Position numbers and translations under genes: made by a program | Shown: positions 1-23,286 of the stretch, one piece after another | How positions within the stretch are numbered: position 1 is the first letter of the stretch | Layout of the letters: every line of letters begins with the position of its first letter | The notes under the pieces: model-generated | Database searches by the model: none | What the model saw: the letters and a program-made list of their open reading frames with translations, nothing else | What the model was told of the DNA's origin: nothing | Origin: Streptomyces inusitatus | GTDB lineage: Bacteria; Actinomycetota; Actinomycetes; Streptomycetales; Streptomycetaceae | NCBI RefSeq assembly: GCF_014651115.1 | Contig: NZ_BMWG01000034.1 | Location: 1-56,420 of the forward strand | Length of the DNA stretch: 56,420 nt | Direction of reading: 5' to 3'

Positions 1-15495
<15,495 letters not shown>

Positions 15496-15629
15496 TCCAA
15501 CGGTCCCCAACTGGCTCGATGGCGGATGTCCCTCTGCGCTGCGGGCTCGCGCCCGCCGCTGGTTCATGGGCCGACCGGCCGGCCGGAGGGGTCCGGTCGG
15601 CCCGTCGGCCCGTCCGTGTTCGGTGTGGC

Positions 15630-17744
15630 TCAGCCCGGGGGCGGGCCGCCCGGGAAGGCTCCGGGGCCAGGGCCGTGACCGGGGCCGGGGCCTCCGGGGT
15701 GGAAGCCGGGGCCCGGCATGCCCGGGTAGGGGCCGGGGGGCGGCGGGCCGCCGGCGTACGGGCCCGGCGGCGGACCGCCGGGGAAGGCGCCATGGGGGCC
15801 GACGTGCTCGGGGATCCGGTGCGGTGCCGGTGCGTCGCCGTTGGCCGACGGGGTGCCCTGGCCGGCGAACTGGGTGCGGTGGAGTTCCGCGTACAGCCCG
15901 TCCTGTGCCAGCAGCTCGTCGTGCGTACCGCGCTCCTGGACCCGCCCCCGGTCGATGACGAGTATCTGATCCGCCTCGCGGATGGTGGAGAGCCGGTGAG
16001 CGATCACCAGTGAGGTCCGCCCGGCGAGCGCGGTCTTGAGCGCGCGCTGGAGGGCGGCCTCGGACTCCGAGTCGAGATGCGCCGTGGCCTCGTCCAGGAC
16101 CACGATCGGCGGTGCCTTGAGCAGCAGTCGCGCCATCGCGATGCGCTGCTTCTCACCGCCGGAGAGCCGGTATCCGCGGTCGCCGACGACGGTGTCGAGG
16201 CCGTCGGGGAGCGATTCGATCAGCTGCCAGATCTGCGCCGCCCTGCACGCCTCCATCAGCTCCTGCTCCGTGGCCTCGGGCTTCGCGTAGACGAGGTTTC
16301 CCCGGATGGTGGTGTGGAAGAGGTGCGCGTCCTGGGTGACCATGCCGATGGAGGTGCGCAGCGATTCCAGGGTGAGGTCGCGGACGTCGTGGCCGCCGAT
16401 GCTGACGGTTCCCTCGACCGCGTCGTACAGCCGGGGCACGAGCTGGGTGATGGTGGTCTTGCCCGCGCCGGAGGGGCCGACGAGGGCGGTGAGCTTCCCG
16501 GCCGGGACAGTGAAGCTGAGGTCGCGCAGGGTCCACTCGGTTCCGGTGCGCTCCTGCGTGGGCAGGGCGATGGATTCGAGGGAGGCGAGCGATACGTCGG
16601 CGGCCTTCGGGTAGCGGAACGATACTGCGCTGAACTCGACGGCGGGAGCGGTGCCGTTGTCCGCGCCGATGGCCGGCAGGGGTACGGCTCCGGGCTTCTC
16701 CGCGATGAGCGGTTTGAGGTCGAGCACCTCGAAGAGACGGTCGAAGCTGACGAGCGCGGACATGACGTCGGCCTGTGCGCTGGAGAGCTGGTTGACCGGT
16801 GTCAGCAGCCGGGTGACCAGGGTGGCCAGTGCGACGAGGGTACCGATCTGGAAGGCGTCACGGATGACGAGGGCGCCGCCCAGTCCGTACACGGTGGCGA
16901 GGGCCAGGGAGCCGAGGAGCAGCATGGAGATGGGGAGCATCTTCATATAGACCGAGGTCTGGACTCCGAGGTCGCGGCCGCGGCCTGCCATGCGTGCGAA
17001 GAGGCCGGTCTCGTTGTCGGGCCGGCCGTAGAGCTTGGCGAGGAGTGCTCCGGTGACATTGAAGCGCTCGTTCATCAGGGAGCCGATTTCGGCGTTGACT
17101 CCCATGTGCTGTCTCATCACGCGCTGGAGGCGGCGGCCGACGACCCTGCCGGGCAGGACGAAGAGCGGCAGCAGTACCAGGGAGACGAGGGAGACGGTCC
17201 AGGACAGATAGAACATGGCGATCAGCACGAACAGGACGGTCAGACCGGCGGAGACGACGGTGGAGAGCAGGGCGGTGATCGCCTGCTGTGCGCCGATGAC
17301 GTCATTGTTGAGCCGGCTGACCAGGGCGCCGGTCTGGGCGCGGGTGAAGAAGGCGAGCGGTTGTCGCTGGACGTGGTCGAAGACTTTGGTGCGCAGATCG
17401 TAGATGAGCCCTTCGCCGACTCGTCCTGACAGCCATGCCTCGGCGAACCCGACGAATGAGTGTGCCAGTGCGAGACCGGCGACGGCTATGGCGATCCAGA
17501 CGACGACTTCGGTATTGCGTACGGCGATACCGTTGTCAATGAGGTACTTGAACAGCACCGGTGTCGCGACCGTGATGGCCGCGTTGAGTGCGGCGATGCC
17601 CAGGAGAAAAGCGATGCTGAGCCGGTAGGGCCGGGCGTACGGAAGAATTCGCTTGGTCGTGCCGGGGGTGACCTGTCGTTTGGACATGGGTCCGTCCGGC
17701 CCGGGGCCGCCCATCATCGGCCCTGGGCCGCCGATTAGCGCCAC
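15630..17744 (-). CDS. ABC exporter, fused membrane and ATPase domains
   Basis: The protein (704 aa) is a type I ABC half-transporter of the multidrug/lipid exporter class, likely exporting the peptide or giving self-resistance. Residues about 35-330 hold six membrane helices. The ATPase part has Walker A GPSGAGKT, the signature LSGGEKQR, Walker B IVVLDEA and the H-loop AHRLS. The GTG start at 17744 follows AGGAGG by six bases. Both ends carry unusual Gly-Pro-Met rich tails: about 20 residues at the N-terminus and about 70 at the C-terminus. It lies 134 bp upstream of the NRPS start and 42 bp downstream of the mbtH-like gene, all on one strand, so co-transcription is likely. As a half-transporter it would work as a homodimer. 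Confidence 0.92.
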   Translation of the reverse strand: MALIGGPGPMMGGPGPDGPMSKRQVTPGTTKRILPYARPYRLSIAFLLGIAALNAAITVATPVLFKYLIDNGIAVRNTEVVVWIAIAVAGLALAHSFVGFAEAWLSGRVGEGLIYDLRTKVFDHVQRQPLAFFTRAQTGALVSRLNNDVIGAQQAITALLSTVVSAGLTVLFVLIAMFYLSWTVSLVSLVLLPLFVLPGRVVGRRLQRVMRQHMGVNAEIGSLMNERFNVTGALLAKLYGRPDNETGLFARMAGRGRDLGVQTSVYMKMLPISMLLLGSLALATVYGLGGALVIRDAFQIGTLVALATLVTRLLTPVNQLSSAQADVMSALVSFDRLFEVLDLKPLIAEKPGAVPLPAIGADNGTAPAVEFSAVSFRYPKAADVSLASLESIALPTQERTGTEWTLRDLSFTVPAGKLTALVGPSGAGKTTITQLVPRLYDAVEGTVSIGGHDVRDLTLESLRTSIGMVTQDAHLFHTTIRGNLVYAKPEATEQELMEACRAAQIWQLIESLPDGLDTVVGDRGYRLSGGEKQRIAMARLLLKAPPIVVLDEATAHLDSESEAALQRALKTALAGRTSLVIAHRLSTIREADQILVIDRGRVQERGTHDELLAQDGLYAELHRTQFAGQGTPSANGDAPAPHRIPEHVGPHGAFPGGPPPGPYAGGPPPPGPYPGMPGPGFHPGGPGPGHGPGPGAFPGGPPPG

Positions 17745-17786
17745 TGCTGCCTCCTCTGTTTCGTTTTCGATGTAGGGAGGGCTTCG

Positions 17787-18011
17787 CTAGCCGTTCGCCC
17801 GGGCCTTGTTCATCTCGTCGATGAGGCTCTTCGGGCGCATGTCGGTCCAGGTCTCGTTGATGTACGAGAGGCAGGCCTTGCGGGTGTCCTCGCCGAAGGT
17901 GACCTTCCAGCCGGCGGGAACGTCGGCGAAGGCCGGCCAGAGCGAATGCTGGTTTTCCTCGTTCACCAGGACGAGGAAGGTGCCGTTTTCATCGTCGAAC
18001 GGGTTGGCCAT
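17787..18011 (-). CDS. MbtH-like NRPS accessory protein
   Basis: This 74-residue protein has the full MbtH signature: NEENQHSLWP, then GW, then the W-TD-x-RP end (TWTDMRP). Such proteins bind NRPS adenylation domains and are needed for their folding or activity. ATG at 18011 (MANPFDD) follows GGGAG by five bases, so I prefer it to the longer 18026 start. It is the first gene of the mbtH-exporter-NRPS unit, with a perfect StrR-type box 88 bp upstream of the start. Confidence 0.96.
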   Translation of the reverse strand: MANPFDDENGTFLVLVNEENQHSLWPAFADVPAGWKVTFGEDTRKACLSYINETWTDMRPKSLIDEMNKARANG

Positions 18012-18402
18012 AACCACTCCCATCAATTGTCGTTGGTGGAACGAGCTTCACGTTAGCGGGGTGGGTGTGGGCGGGCAACGTCGGTCATCTTCGTTAGTGT
18101 CCAACCATGAATTTCTGACACTTGGACAGTGGTTGACAGATTTCTCGGATTAATTCGCGGGAATGGCCGGCGGGTGGTCGCCCGGGGTGGGCGGGGGCCG
18201 TCGGGGACAGGGGCCGGACGAAACCCTGCGGAAACCGTGAGCGGGGGATCCTGGGGGTACTTGTCAAGGTGTTCGTGTCCGGCGCGGCGGTGTGGTAGTG
18301 CTCTGACCGGGCGGTCGCCGCAGCCGGGTGTGCGGCCGTTTTCGGAAGTGGACCCACCGCGTCGGCCGGTGGTCCGAGGTACTGGGAATCGAGGGGGTTC
18401 AG
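18012..18402. promoter_or_regulatory. Divergent intergenic region, mbtH / response regulator
   Basis: This 391-bp stretch between divergent genes has no convincing reading frame. It holds box 1 near the mbtH side. I saw no clear -35/-10 pair on the response-regulator side. Confidence 0.6.
18099..18127. promoter_or_regulatory. StrR/Bbr-type operator, box 1
   Basis: A perfect GTCCAA-N17-TTGGAC palindrome in the gap between the divergent mbtH and response-regulator genes. The same 6-17-6 form is, as I recall it, the Bbr-type consensus from balhimycin. Its position, 88 bp from the mbtH start, suits activation of the mbtH-exporter-NRPS unit; the response-regulator start is 276 bp away. Confidence 0.85.
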
Positions 18403-19056
18403 GTGCGGGTGCTCGTGGTGGAGGACGACGAGGAGATGGCGCAGACGGTGGCCGTCGGTCTGCGTCGGGCGCAGATGACGGTGGATGTGACGTTCGACGG
18501 TGAGGAGGGGTTGGAGCACGCCCTTTTCACCGACTACGACGTCATCGTCCTGGACCGGGATTTACCGGGGATGCACGGCGACGAGGTGTGCGCGGAGCTG
18601 ATCGCCTCCGGGTGTCGCAGCCGGGTGCTGATGCTGACGGCGGCGGCGACGGCGGAGGATCTGGTCGACGGGCTGAGCCTGGGGGCCGATGACTATCTGG
18701 CGAAGCCGTTCGACTTCCCGGTGCTGATCGCCCGGATCGGCGCGCTGGCGCGCCGGGCGCATCCGCTGGTGCCTCCGGTGGTGCGCCACGGGGATCTGAT
18801 GGTGGACACGGCGCGGCGCAGGGCGAGCCGGGGCGGTCGTCCGCTGGATCTGGCGCCCAAGGAGTTCGGGGTGCTGGAGCTGCTGCTGGCGTCCAAGGGG
18901 CGGGCGGTGTCCGCGGAGGAGCTGTTGGAGCGGGTGTGGGACGAGGCGGCGGACCCGTTCACCAGCGCGGTGAAGATCACTGTGAGCAGATTGCGGGCCA
19001 AGCTGGGGGATCCCCCGGTCATCGAGACCGTGGCCAAGCGCGGATACCGGATCTGA
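18403..19056 (+). CDS. OmpR-family response regulator
   Basis: The protein (217 aa) has a complete receiver: the acidic pair in VLVVEDDEE, the phosphoacceptor Asp in VIVLDRDLPG and the Lys in LAKPF. A winged-helix DNA-binding domain ends in VSRLRAKLG and KRGYRI. The GTG start at 18403 is preceded by GAGGGGG with six bases of spacing; a longer frame exists upstream but has no homology. The partner histidine kinase begins nine bases after the stop. This pair probably adjusts cluster expression or export in response to an envelope signal; the target genes are unknown. Similar pairs flank several Hpg-peptide clusters such as ramoplanin. Confidence 0.92.
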   Translation: MRVLVVEDDEEMAQTVAVGLRRAQMTVDVTFDGEEGLEHALFTDYDVIVLDRDLPGMHGDEVCAELIASGCRSRVLMLTAAATAEDLVDGLSLGADDYLAKPFDFPVLIARIGALARRAHPLVPPVVRHGDLMVDTARRRASRGGRPLDLAPKEFGVLELLLASKGRAVSAEELLERVWDEAADPFTSAVKITVSRLRAKLGDPPVIETVAKRGYRI

Positions 19057-19064
19057 GGATGCCC

Positions 19065-20363
19065 ATGTCTGTGACGGACCGTCTCTCCGGCCGCGCGTTC
19101 CGGTCGGGAGGCTCGCGGCGCAGTGTGCGGCTGCGGCTGACGCTGCTGTACGGGGGGTTGTTCCTGGTCTCCGGGGCGGCGCTCTTGGCGATCATGCTCA
19201 TTCTCGTCAACAACAGTGTGAAGGACAGCTGGCGGGACAAGCTGGGGCCGAGTGACGATCCGTTGCAGCCGCTGCCGGGGCTGACGGAGCCCGCGCCGAC
19301 GCGGCAGCCGGGGCAGGTGACCCCGCAGCCGAGTCCGGTGGACAGCAAGGACAATCTGATGAACGAGCTGCTGACCCAGTCGGGGATCGCGCTCGCCATC
19401 ATGCTGGTGGTCTCGATCGCGCTGGGCTGGATCGTGGCGGGCCGGATACTGCGTCCGCTGCGGACGATCACGGCGGCGGCGCAGGCGATCTCGGCGACGA
19501 GTCTGCATCAGCGGCTGGCGCTCGACGGGCCCGGGGACGAGCTGAAGGAGCTGGGCGACACCTTCGACAGTCTGCTGAGCCGGCTGGAGACGTCGTTCGA
19601 GGCGCAGCGGCGGTTCGTGGCGAACGCGTCGCACGAGTTGCGTACGCCGCTGGCGAGACAGCGGGCTCTGGGGCAGGTGGCCCTGGCGGATCCGGATGCG
19701 ACGGTGGAGTCGCTGCGGGCGGCGCACGAACGGATCCTGGTGACGGGCACGCAGCAGGAGCGGCTGATCGAGGCGCTGCTGACGCTGGCGCGGAGTCAGG
19801 GCGGTATCGATGTGCGGGAGCCGTTCGATCTGGCGCGGCTGACGCGTGAGGTGATCGATTCCCGGGAGGCGGACGCGCTCCATCGGACGGTGGTGTTTCT
19901 GCCGTCGATCGCGCCGGCGGTCGCGGCGGGGCATCGGAATCTGGCGGAGCGGCTGGTGACAAATCTGGTGGACAACGCGCTGCGGCACAACACGCGGGGC
20001 GGCCGGGTGGATGTGACGACGGGGACGGTGGGCGGCCGGGCGACGCTGACGGTGACGAATACCGGTCCGGTGGTCCCGTCGGACGAGATCGGCCGGCTGT
20101 TCCAGCCTTTTCAGCGGCTGGACGCGACGCGGGTGGCGCGTACGGAGGGGCTCGGTCTCGGTCTGTCGATCGTGCAGGCGATCGCTCAGGCGCATGATGC
20201 GACGGTGACCACGCGGGCGCGGCCGGAGGGCGGGCTGACGATTGTGGTGTCGTTTCCGGCGACGGGTGATCGGCCGGTTGTGGTGCGGTCCGATCCGGAG
20301 CGGGTCGGTGGAGTCAGTGGAGTCAGCGGGGTCAGCGGGGTCAGCGGGCGAAGAAGTCGGTGA
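19065..20363 (+). CDS. Sensor histidine kinase
   Basis: The 432-residue membrane kinase is the partner of the upstream response regulator. Two transmembrane segments (about residues 25-45 and 105-125) bracket a short Pro-rich extracellular loop of about 55 residues. A HAMP region follows, then the H-box ASHELRTPLA with the phosphorylated His, and the ATPase N-box (VDNALRHN) and G-box (EGLGLGLSI). GAGG precedes ATG 19065; 19059 is also possible. The C-terminus is a GVS repeat from a nine-base tandem repeat, and its last 23 bases overlap the 3' end of the convergent hydrolase gene. The tiny sensor loop suggests sensing within or at the membrane. Confidence 0.9.
   Translation: MSVTDRLSGRAFRSGGSRRSVRLRLTLLYGGLFLVSGAALLAIMLILVNNSVKDSWRDKLGPSDDPLQPLPGLTEPAPTRQPGQVTPQPSPVDSKDNLMNELLTQSGIALAIMLVVSIALGWIVAGRILRPLRTITAAAQAISATSLHQRLALDGPGDELKELGDTFDSLLSRLETSFEAQRRFVANASHELRTPLARQRALGQVALADPDATVESLRAAHERILVTGTQQERLIEALLTLARSQGGIDVREPFDLARLTREVIDSREADALHRTVVFLPSIAPAVAAGHRNLAERLVTNLVDNALRHNTRGGRVDVTTGTVGGRATLTVTNTGPVVPSDEIGRLFQPFQRLDATRVARTEGLGLGLSIVQAIAQAHDATVTTRARPEGGLTIVVSFPATGDRPVVVRSDPERVGGVSGVSGVSGVSGRRSR
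20311..20349 (+). repeat. Nine-base tandem repeat at kinase gene 3' end
   Basis: Four imperfect copies of a GGGGTCAGC-type unit encode a Gly-Val-Ser tail on the kinase. The block reaches into the 3' end of the convergent hydrolase gene. Confidence 0.85.
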
Positions 20364-21138
20364 TGGCGGTGTTCACGGCGGTGGGCTTCTCCAGGTAGCC
20401 GTAGTGGCCGCAGCCGGATATCTCGGTGTAGCGCGCGCCGGGGATGCTGTCGGCGACCTCGCGGGAGAGGTGGGGTCGTACGACGAGGTCGTCGCTGAAG
20501 GCGATGACGAGACAGGGGCGGTCGATGCGCCGGTAGGCGGGGAGCCGGTTGGGGATGACGTTCAGGCCGAGCTGGCCGCGGGCCGATGAGATGTCGACGG
20601 GGGACATTTCGAGGACGGCCAGCCAGTCCTGGAGTTTGGCCTCGTCGTTGAGGGTCTGGGGGGAGAGGTTCTGGAGGGCGTGGATGTAGGCGGCGTAGCG
20701 GGGTGGGATCTTGACTCCGCTGTCGGCGAGTTCGATGTCGCCCGCGGACATGCCGGCGAGGAGGGCGTCGGTGCGTCCGCTGGTGGCGATCAGCACGGCC
20801 TGGTGGACGAGTTCGGGCCGGGCGAGCAGGAGTTCCTGGACGATGATTCCGCCCATGGAGGTGCCGACGACGCGGCAGGGACCCTTGCCCAGGTGTTCGA
20901 TGAGGGCGGCGATGTCGGCGACCATGTCGGCGAGGGTGAAGCTTCGGGGGACGTCGGTCGGCGGGATGCCGCGGTTGTCGACGGTGATGGCCTGGTAGCC
21001 CGCTCTGCGCAGGGCGGGGACCTGGTGGGTGCGCCAGACGCGTCCGGGGGCGCCGGTTCCGGTGACCATGACGACGGGTTGGCCGGAGCCGTAGGTGTCG
21101 TAGCTGAGGTTGATCCCGTTGATGCGTGCGATCGGCAT
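20341..21138 (-). CDS. Alpha/beta-hydrolase, role in cluster unknown
   Basis: The 265-residue protein is a typical alpha/beta-hydrolase: nucleophile elbow GTSMGG, acid residue in AFSDDLVV, and catalytic His in GCGHYGYLEKP. ATG 21138 follows AAGGA at about ten bases. It does not show the GHSMG motif usual in type II NRPS thioesterases. It sits after dpgC but has its own StrR-type box 64 bp upstream, so it is a regulated member of the cluster. Possible roles are hydrolysis of a CoA or carrier-bound aryl intermediate, editing of the NRPS, or cleavage of the peptide. The gene converges on and overlaps the kinase gene by 23 bp. Confidence 0.85.
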   Translation of the reverse strand: MPIARINGINLSYDTYGSGQPVVMVTGTGAPGRVWRTHQVPALRRAGYQAITVDNRGIPPTDVPRSFTLADMVADIAALIEHLGKGPCRVVGTSMGGIIVQELLLARPELVHQAVLIATSGRTDALLAGMSAGDIELADSGVKIPPRYAAYIHALQNLSPQTLNDEAKLQDWLAVLEMSPVDISSARGQLGLNVIPNRLPAYRRIDRPCLVIAFSDDLVVRPHLSREVADSIPGARYTEISGCGHYGYLEKPTAVNTAITDFFAR

Positions 21139-21201
21139 CGGTGTGTTGTCCTTGTCTCTCTTCGTTCTCGCTCTTCGTCCCGCTCCGGGTCTCGCCTCTT
21201 C

Positions 21202-21230
21202 GTCCAACCGTCCGGTACCGGCGCTTGGAC
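21202..21230. promoter_or_regulatory. StrR/Bbr-type operator, box 2
   Basis: A perfect GTCCAA-N17-TTGGAC palindrome between the dpgC stop and the hydrolase start, 64 bp from the latter. It implies that the hydrolase has an activator-controlled promoter of its own. Confidence 0.85.
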
Positions 21231-21308
21231 ACCGGAGGGCCGGGACCGTCGCCCTGTGGGGTGGCGGCGGGCCCGGCCGGTGTGGTCGGCGGCCGGTCCG
21301 GCTGCCGC

Positions 21309-22616
21309 TCAGGGGGTGGTCGCTCCGAAGTGGCCGACTTTGTGGATGACGTCCTCGCCGTAGATCCGCAGGGCTTGCTGGAGGGCGAATTCGGCGAGGT
21401 AGGCGCGGAAGGCGTCGGCGGGTTCCTCCGCGAGGTTGAGCATGCGCCGGTTGGTGACGACCGCTTCGCCGTCGAGGCGGTGAAGGGCGCGTTCGATCGC
21501 GTCGTCCATGTCGTGGGGTTCGGCGACCTCGTCGACCAGGAGTCGCGCGTCCGGTTCGGCGGCCCGGATCCTGCGTCCCTGGAGGATGATCTGCCGGGAC
21601 GCGCGGGGGCCGGTGAAGCGGCTGAGACGGAAGTTGGAGACTCCGGGGATGATTCCCTCCTTCGCCGCCGGGAGGCTGAGATAGGAGTCGGCGGCGGCGA
21701 TGACATGGTCGAAGACCAGGAGGAGTTGCGCGCCGCCGCCGATGGCGAAGCCGTCGACGGCGGCGACCCAGGGTTTCTCGATGTGCGGAGAGTGCCAGCG
21801 GCCCGGGTCGTCGACGCGTACGCCCCGGACGATTTTGTGGATGTAGCCGAGTTCGCGGCGGAGCAGGAAGTCCACCAGGGAGATGTCGCCGGAGCTGAGG
21901 TTCTTGAGGTTGATGCCGGCGCTGAAGACGCGTTTGCCCCGGTGGCGGGGGTGGCTCATCTCTCCGCCGCGCAGGAGTGCGACACGGACCGCCGGATCGA
22001 GGAGCGCCAGGTCGACGGCGGTCTCCATGTCGTCGACCTGCTGGTCGTCCTCGGCGTTGAGGCAGTCGTCGCGGCACATGGTGAGCCGGGCGACGCCGTC
22101 GTGGCGTTCGATCCGTACGGCTTCCAGCTCGACGGAGCCGGTACGGGTGAACTCGGGCAGCAGGCGCAGCGCGCGCGGGGTGGGCCGGAGCATGGAGTCG
22201 ATGAGGTGCGGGCCCGCGGTGGGCGATCTCAGCACGGCTCTGAGGAAGATGCCCTGGTCGATCTCGTGGCCCTCTTTGTCGGCCTGGGTTCTGCGGCGCT
22301 CCTCGGCGAGCCGTTCGGCGGAGGGCAGCAGGCCGGGGAAGGCGGTGGCGGCGGCCGCGACGAGTTCGTCCAGCCGCAGGGGGACGGTGCGTCCCCCGGT
22401 GAGCCGGTCGTACACGGCGTCGGCGTGGGCGTCGAGATAGCGGACGCGCAGGGCGCGGGCGGCGTCCTTGGCGGCGGCGGCCACGGCGCGCTGTTCGAGG
22501 GTGCGGTCGCCGGGCCCGGGCAGTGCGGCCACCAGGTCGTCGGCGTGCCGGACGGCTTCGGTGAGGTTCGGCCACAGCGCCGGGGCGGCCGAGTGTTCGG
22601 GCAGGGTCGTCGTCAT
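21309..22616 (-). CDS. dpgC: DpgC, cofactor-free 3,5-dihydroxyphenylacetyl-CoA dioxygenase
   Basis: DpgC converts 3,5-dihydroxyphenylacetyl-CoA with O2 to 3,5-dihydroxyphenylglyoxylate, with no metal or flavin. The protein (435 aa) has the long helical N-terminal half typical of DpgC (about residues 1-190) and a crotonase fold behind it, with RVFSAGINLKNL and the oxyanion region DGFAIGGGAQLLL. Length and layout match DpgC rather than an ordinary enoyl-CoA hydratase. Its ATG overlaps the dpgB stop (ATGA), so the two are translationally coupled. The product is the keto acid used by the aminotransferase HpgT to make Dpg. No dpgD follows it. Confidence 0.95.
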   Translation of the reverse strand: MTTTLPEHSAAPALWPNLTEAVRHADDLVAALPGPGDRTLEQRAVAAAAKDAARALRVRYLDAHADAVYDRLTGGRTVPLRLDELVAAAATAFPGLLPSAERLAEERRRTQADKEGHEIDQGIFLRAVLRSPTAGPHLIDSMLRPTPRALRLLPEFTRTGSVELEAVRIERHDGVARLTMCRDDCLNAEDDQQVDDMETAVDLALLDPAVRVALLRGGEMSHPRHRGKRVFSAGINLKNLSSGDISLVDFLLRRELGYIHKIVRGVRVDDPGRWHSPHIEKPWVAAVDGFAIGGGAQLLLVFDHVIAAADSYLSLPAAKEGIIPGVSNFRLSRFTGPRASRQIILQGRRIRAAEPDARLLVDEVAEPHDMDDAIERALHRLDGEAVVTNRRMLNLAEEPADAFRAYLAEFALQQALRIYGEDVIHKVGHFGATTP

Positions 22617-23266
22617 AGGGCCGCCTCGGCGGAGACGCGGCGCAGGGCTCGGTCGCAGGCGGCGAGATGGGGGCCGATGGCGTCCTCGAAGCTGGTCGTC
22701 GTGGCGTCGAAGAGGAGCTGGCGGCGGATGGCGAGCTCTTTGCCGGGCAGCCCGGCGACGGCGCGGACGGTGGCGGCGAGGGCGCTCGCCGGGTCGTCGG
22801 TCACCTCGTCGGCGATGCCCAGGGCCGCGGCCTCGGCGGCGGGTATCGGCCGGCCGAGGAGGAGGGCGCGGCGGACCGCGGCGACGCCGGCCTGCTGGAC
22901 GAGCCGGTAGGCGGCCATGCCCGGCCAGGTGGCCTCGCCGTCGGAGACGAGCAGCAGCCGGGTGCCGGTGGCGGCGATCCGGAAGTCGGTCGCCAGGAAG
23001 GCGTCGAGCGCGGTGCCTCCGCAGTCCCCGGAGGCGACGGCGACGGTGGGGGTGGGCAGCCGTTCCAGCCGGCGCAGGGTGCGCTCCCACTTGGTGACCG
23101 CGGCCACGCTCAGGCCGGTGGTCCAGCCCTCGGTGGGCGTGCCTTCGACGTGCAGGGTGACGGCCGCCGGGCCCGTGTGGTCCTCGGCCTGGTCGCAGAG
23201 GGCCGCGAGGGCCTTGACCGACTCGGCCGTCAACGGAGCGGATCCGTCGATCTTGAGTGTGAACAT
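22613..23266 (-). CDS. dpgB: DpgB, crotonase-family partner in Dpg synthesis
   Basis: This 217-residue crotonase homologue assists DpgA in forming 3,5-dihydroxyphenylacetyl-CoA (cyclisation, dehydration and aromatisation of the tetraketide). The crotonase core is seen around VASGDCGGTALDAFLATDFRIAA. I place the start at ATG 23266 (MFTLKIDG) because GGGGGAGA lies about seven bases upstream; the longer frame from 23293 would overlap dpgA. It follows dpgA by 20 bp and overlaps dpgC by four bases. The assignment to DpgB rather than DpgD rests on short length, weak catalytic residues and gene order. Confidence 0.9.
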   Translation of the reverse strand: MFTLKIDGSAPLTAESVKALAALCDQAEDHTGPAAVTLHVEGTPTEGWTTGLSVAAVTKWERTLRRLERLPTPTVAVASGDCGGTALDAFLATDFRIAATGTRLLLVSDGEATWPGMAAYRLVQQAGVAAVRRALLLGRPIPAAEAAALGIADEVTDDPASALAATVRAVAGLPGKELAIRRQLLFDATTTSFEDAIGPHLAACDRALRRVSAEAAL

Positions 23267-23286
23267 GTTCGCTGTCTCCCCCGTGG

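Noticed and set aside
22613..23266. Calling this gene dpgD
   Set aside because: It is shorter than usual enoyl-CoA hydratases, and its position between dpgA and dpgC with ATGA coupling to dpgC fits dpgB.
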